A stretch of DNA of 64,000 nt from Piezodorus guildinii (Eukaryota > Arthropoda > Insecta > Hemiptera > Pentatomidae). A program made the position numbers and the translations under genes. The notes beneath the pieces are model-generated. The model saw only the letters and a program-made list of their open reading frames with translations, ran no database searches and was not told where the DNA came from. This document shows positions 61,051 through 64,000 of this stretch, piece after piece (within the stretch, counting starts at the first letter, position 1; each line of letters starts with the position of its first letter). The stretch is from positions 124,001 through 188,000 of the forward strand of contig JAJSOM010000007.1 of assembly GCA_023052935.1 (NCBI GenBank), read 5' to 3'.

Positions 61051-63726
61051 TCAGACTGCAGAGTCCAGACCCCTTCCCAGGGCGACCACGTCGACCAGGG
61101 GGAGAGAGCCTTGCCACCTGCCAGGTGCTGGTGGAGGAACAACGTCCCTGAAAAGAGGGTTCACACAGGCCTTTAGCCCGTCAAAGAACTTGACGTGCCT
61201 CCGGCTGATGAACTGTGGCACCGAGGGTAGTTGGAGTTCCTCGTGGATGGTGGCATTTTTCGCCCTCTGGAGCGTGGTCCCTCTGGCTATCCTCCTGATA
61301 ACGGAGTTTTGGTACGTCTGCAGCCTGTTGAGTGTAGTCTGGTATAGGTGGCGGAGCAGGGGCGCACCATGGAGCATTGTCGGTCTGATAACGGCCTTAT
61401 AGATCTGTAGTTTGAGTCGCAGTGAGAGCTGCGGCGAGACAAGCAGATGGTAGAGCCTGTGGGTCTTGTTGCGTGCCAGCTTGATTCTCTCTCGCACATG
61501 GCTGGAGAGTGTCAGGTGGCGGTCCAGGGTAACACCCAGATAGAGAATCGAGTTTGAGATCGGCAGTTTTACACCGTCTATCTCAAACTCGGTGGGTAGC
61601 TTCCTTTTGCCCTTTTGGAAGGACATGATGATCGCGTCCGTCTTGGCTGGGTTGACCCTGATGCCAATCTTCTTTAGTTCCCCAACCATGACGTTGGCTG
61701 CTGCTTGTGCATGGTCCCGTGCAGTCTCGGCGCTCATGCTGGTGGCGTAGATGGCGATGTCATCAGCGTAGGCAGCTACTGTCGCTCCCGGATGCTTTGT
61801 TGAGACCACTGGTGCCGTGAAAACGACAAACAGTAGTGGCCCCAGGACAGACCCTTGAGGTACCCCGCAGATGGTATCGCGTGGATTCGACAGGCTTCCG
61901 CCGACCCGTACGACGAAAGTTCTTCCGCTAAGATAGCTTCGGATCAATCGGCATAGGGGGGCTGGGAACCTGAACTCCTCCAGGCGGCGGAGCAACAGAG
62001 TGTGAGACACACAGTCAAAGGCCTGCGTGCAATCCAGTGAGATGAGTGCTGTGGCATCGTTGTTTTTCCTCATCCGCTCCACGGTGTGGCCCTGCAATTT
62101 GACGAGGTGGTGTTCACAGGCGACCCCTCGTTGGAATCCGGTCTGTTCCGGTGGAATGATGTTCTCCTCCGTACAGTGCTTCATCAGGTGGTGGTGAACC
62201 AGCCTTTCAAGGATCTTGCTCATGTGCGAGAGAAGACTGATCGGGCGATAGTGCTCCGTTGAATCTCCACTCTTCCCCGGCTTGAGTAGCGGCACTACAA
62301 TCGCTTCTTTCCAAGCCTTAGGAAAGTACGATAACCGGATGCACGAGTTAAAGATGTTCAGTAAGAAGGCTTTACCCTTCCTAGGGAGCATCTTCAACAG
62401 CACATACGGGATATCGTCTTGCCCAGAGGACTTGTTGCCCTTAGTACGTCGAAGTACCGACTCAAGCTGGTTGAAGGTGAAGTGGATGGGCCTCTCATTA
62501 GGGGACGGAAGTCTCCCTTCTGGAGGTCCGGGAGCGTTTCTCACACGATCCCCTTCCCTCGCTGCATAGTCGGTCGCCAGAAGTTCAGCCTGTTCGACCG
62601 GCGTCAGCAGATCGCTCCCAGAAGTCAGATACACTGTCCTCTTCTTGGCGACGTGAGTCCTTATGAGTCTCCAGAATTGCTTCTGGTCGTCATGAGTCCT
62701 CAGGAGCTGTTCATGCCAGAGGGCGGTCTTCCAGGCACGCATGAGGCTGGCTATCTGCCGGGTCATCGCATTGATGGCCGGTTTCAAGCCGTAGTCACCC
62801 GTGCGATAGAAGACGTTCCTAAGGTTGTTCCTTTGGGCCACCAAGGCGAGGATGTGCCTCGGAGGCTTTCTGAGAGCGATCGGCTGGGGGTTGAACCTAG
62901 GGATGTTATGGTTCGCTGACTTCTGGATGGCAGTGGTGATGGCGGCCACCGCGCTCTCCACCTCGGCTTCATTTCTCAGAGGCTGTATTTTGGGTAGTGT
63001 ATTATCGACACTAGCCCTATAGCCCTTCCAGTCGGCCTTGTGAAAGAGGTACTTGCTCGCCGGGGGAGTGGCGGGCGTTCCCTCAAAGATGTAAAGCACA
63101 GGCCGGTGGTCAGACGGTCCGTACGGGAGTGCGTGGCACCCCGTGACGGTGTGCTGATCCCTGGTCAGGAGTAGGTCTAGCGTAGATGTCCATCCAGGTC
63201 GGGCCGCATGCCTGAAGGTGTGCACCCCAGGGTGAAAGACTGTCAGTCTGGTCTTAGTGATGTACGTACCCACAGTGTTATTACTGTTGCACAGCCAGGC
63301 AGTGTGTCGGGCGTTGAAGTCCCCAAGGACGACAAACCGACTTCTACCCTGGGCGTGCTGCAGCAATTGCTTCATGCAGGTTGTTATTGCATTGGGCCTC
63401 TTATAGACACAGCAGAAAGTGAAACGATGTTTCAGGTGAACATCGACTGTGACTATGTGAGTACCCTTGGTTGAAGCCACTGGGTTGGGTATCAAACGTG
63501 AGGGCACATCTCGTCTGACCAAGATGACGACACTCTCATCAGTCCCTGGGTCACACACCTCCCGGTACGCAGTGTACCCCTGGATATACAGCCTCTCAGA
63601 GGTGGGGAGAATGGTGTCCGTCAGCGCCACCACCGAAGGCCGGTGCTGCTGTAGGAGGAGTTCAACTTCAGCCTGCTTCTGGCGCAGACCTCGGATGTTG
63701 TAGTTTATGACGAGGTGATCAGTCAT
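61051..63726 (-). CDS. Family C ORF2 (endonuclease/reverse transcriptase), intact
   Basis: 891 aa without lesion. Endonuclease: NYNIRGLRQKQAEVE, ALTDTIL, GDFNARHTAWL, STLDLLLT and GPSDHRPVLY. Reverse transcriptase: YRPISLLSHMSKILERLVHH, LDCTQAFDCVSH, CGVPQGSVLGPLLF and AAYADDIAIY. The C-terminal region has HGAPLLRHLYQTTLNRL and ISRRHVKFFDGL and ends GRGLDSAV. The first ATG overlaps the ORF1 stop by 8 nt (ATGACTGA). The intact frame, long tail and close identity to its neighbour point to recent activity. Confidence 0.93.
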   Translation of the reverse strand: MTDHLVINYNIRGLRQKQAEVELLLQQHRPSVVALTDTILPTSERLYIQGYTAYREVCDPGTDESVVILVRRDVPSRLIPNPVASTKGTHIVTVDVHLKHRFTFCCVYKRPNAITTCMKQLLQHAQGRSRFVVLGDFNARHTAWLCNSNNTVGTYITKTRLTVFHPGVHTFRHAARPGWTSTLDLLLTRDQHTVTGCHALPYGPSDHRPVLYIFEGTPATPPASKYLFHKADWKGYRASVDNTLPKIQPLRNEAEVESAVAAITTAIQKSANHNIPRFNPQPIALRKPPRHILALVAQRNNLRNVFYRTGDYGLKPAINAMTRQIASLMRAWKTALWHEQLLRTHDDQKQFWRLIRTHVAKKRTVYLTSGSDLLTPVEQAELLATDYAAREGDRVRNAPGPPEGRLPSPNERPIHFTFNQLESVLRRTKGNKSSGQDDIPYVLLKMLPRKGKAFLLNIFNSCIRLSYFPKAWKEAIVVPLLKPGKSGDSTEHYRPISLLSHMSKILERLVHHHLMKHCTEENIIPPEQTGFQRGVACEHHLVKLQGHTVERMRKNNDATALISLDCTQAFDCVSHTLLLRRLEEFRFPAPLCRLIRSYLSGRTFVVRVGGSLSNPRDTICGVPQGSVLGPLLFVVFTAPVVSTKHPGATVAAYADDIAIYATSMSAETARDHAQAAANVMVGELKKIGIRVNPAKTDAIIMSFQKGKRKLPTEFEIDGVKLPISNSILYLGVTLDRHLTLSSHVRERIKLARNKTHRLYHLLVSPQLSLRLKLQIYKAVIRPTMLHGAPLLRHLYQTTLNRLQTYQNSVIRRIARGTTLQRAKNATIHEELQLPSVPQFISRRHVKFFDGLKACVNPLFRDVVPPPAPGRWQGSLPLVDVVALGRGLDSAV

Positions 63727-64000
63727 AATGCTTGGCGATCAGCTTCATCAACATCTCGGTGATCCGGGTCATCGAGAGCATCATGTTAGTGACCCTCTCG
63801 TTGAGTGCGGCGTTATCCTTCAGGACCTTGGCTAATATACCACTCAGGTCCGTTGGTGGTGGCAGAGGGGCGCCTGTGATTGGCCCGGCTTCAGTAGATG
63901 GTGGTGGTGGTGGAAGGTCCTGGCGTTGGTGTGCCTGCGCAGTGGTCCCTCCAATCAGCTGTGAGTACGACAGGTCCGGCTGGGCTGCTCTGCTCTGCTT
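63719..64000 (-). CDS. Family C ORF1, C-terminal part only
   Basis: The last 93 codons of the gag-like protein, with QPDLSYSQLIGGTTAQAHQ, a Pro-rich run and the terminal helix ending LMKLIAKHYD. The zinc knuckles and the rest lie beyond the window. Confidence 0.85.
   Translation of the reverse strand, partial: KQSRAAQPDLSYSQLIGGTTAQAHQRQDLPPPPPSTEAGPITGAPLPPPTDLSGILAKVLKDNAALNERVTNMMLSMTRITEMLMKLIAKHYD

Larger units (their letters stand above)
55468..64000 (-). repeat. Histone array unit 4, partial
   Basis: Only H1 of this unit is in the window. Its start site carries two family C elements in tandem and the window ends inside the second one. H1 upstream sequence and the rest of the unit would lie to the right. 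Confidence 0.85.
60689..64000 (-). mobile_element. Family C retrotransposon, second copy stacked at H1 site, runs off the window
   Basis: Poly(A) tail as T83 (60689-60771), starting exactly where the first C element's tail starts relative to TTGGTAATTTC (60678-60688). The body is open and ORF2 is intact. The 5' end is outside the window. Confidence 0.93.

Overview
This window is a eukaryotic tandem array of replication-dependent histone genes, very probably from an insect. The evidence is a complete core and linker set (H1, H2A, H2B, H3.2-type H3, H4 beginning Met-Thr), genes without introns, short leaders, and a 16-nt histone 3' stem-loop after every gene. All sixteen histone genes lie on the minus strand. 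Read 5' to 3' along the minus strand the order is H2A, H4, H3, H2B, H1. Unit 1 runs from about 2081 to 15782, unit 2 from 15783 to 39007, unit 3 from 39008 to 55467, and unit 4 (only H1 seen) from 55468 to the end. Without insertions a unit would be about 8 kb. I cannot name the species.

The array is packed with non-LTR retrotransposons of the Jockey type: a gag-like ORF1 with three zinc knuckles, then an ORF2 with an APE-like endonuclease and a reverse transcriptase. I label four families A, B, C and D. Twelve insertions are visible: A at the left edge (1-1151), A at 7578-8351, A at 10607-14848, B at 16525-18618, D at 21569-25682, C at 26853-31291, A at 33556-38075, B at 39749-43959, A at 44410-46623, B at 51648-53385, C at 56211-60677 and C at 60689 to the end. 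All lie on the same strand as the histone genes, each ends in a poly(A) tail (40-96 T on the + strand), and most have a 7-13 bp target-site duplication.

The main result is where they sit. Every one is in the short leader of a histone gene, between its core promoter and its ATG. For the four TATA-containing genes the duplicated target starts 23-25 nt downstream of the first T of the TATA box, so it spans the expected transcription start. H1 has no TATA but is hit at one fixed site. One family hits several different histone genes (A: H2A, H3, H1; B: H1, H4; C: H3, H1) although the target sequences differ. This suggests targeting of histone promoter architecture rather than one DNA word. An insertion there would place the element under the histone promoter and cut the histone gene off from it. 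About 10 of 16 histone promoters in view are occupied.

Other points are a conserved CUUUCU at the position of the histone downstream element (the reverse of the usual purine-rich motif), a covarying structured RNA in the 5' UTRs of families C and D, two C elements stacked at one target, an inverted polyadenylated-looking host fragment joined to a B element, and frameshifts in one H4 and one H3 copy. Several stretches (about 1-1250, 4815-4970, 7630-8400, 47880-48360) carry many small indels against their sister copies and may be poorly polished sequence, so frameshifts should be read with care.
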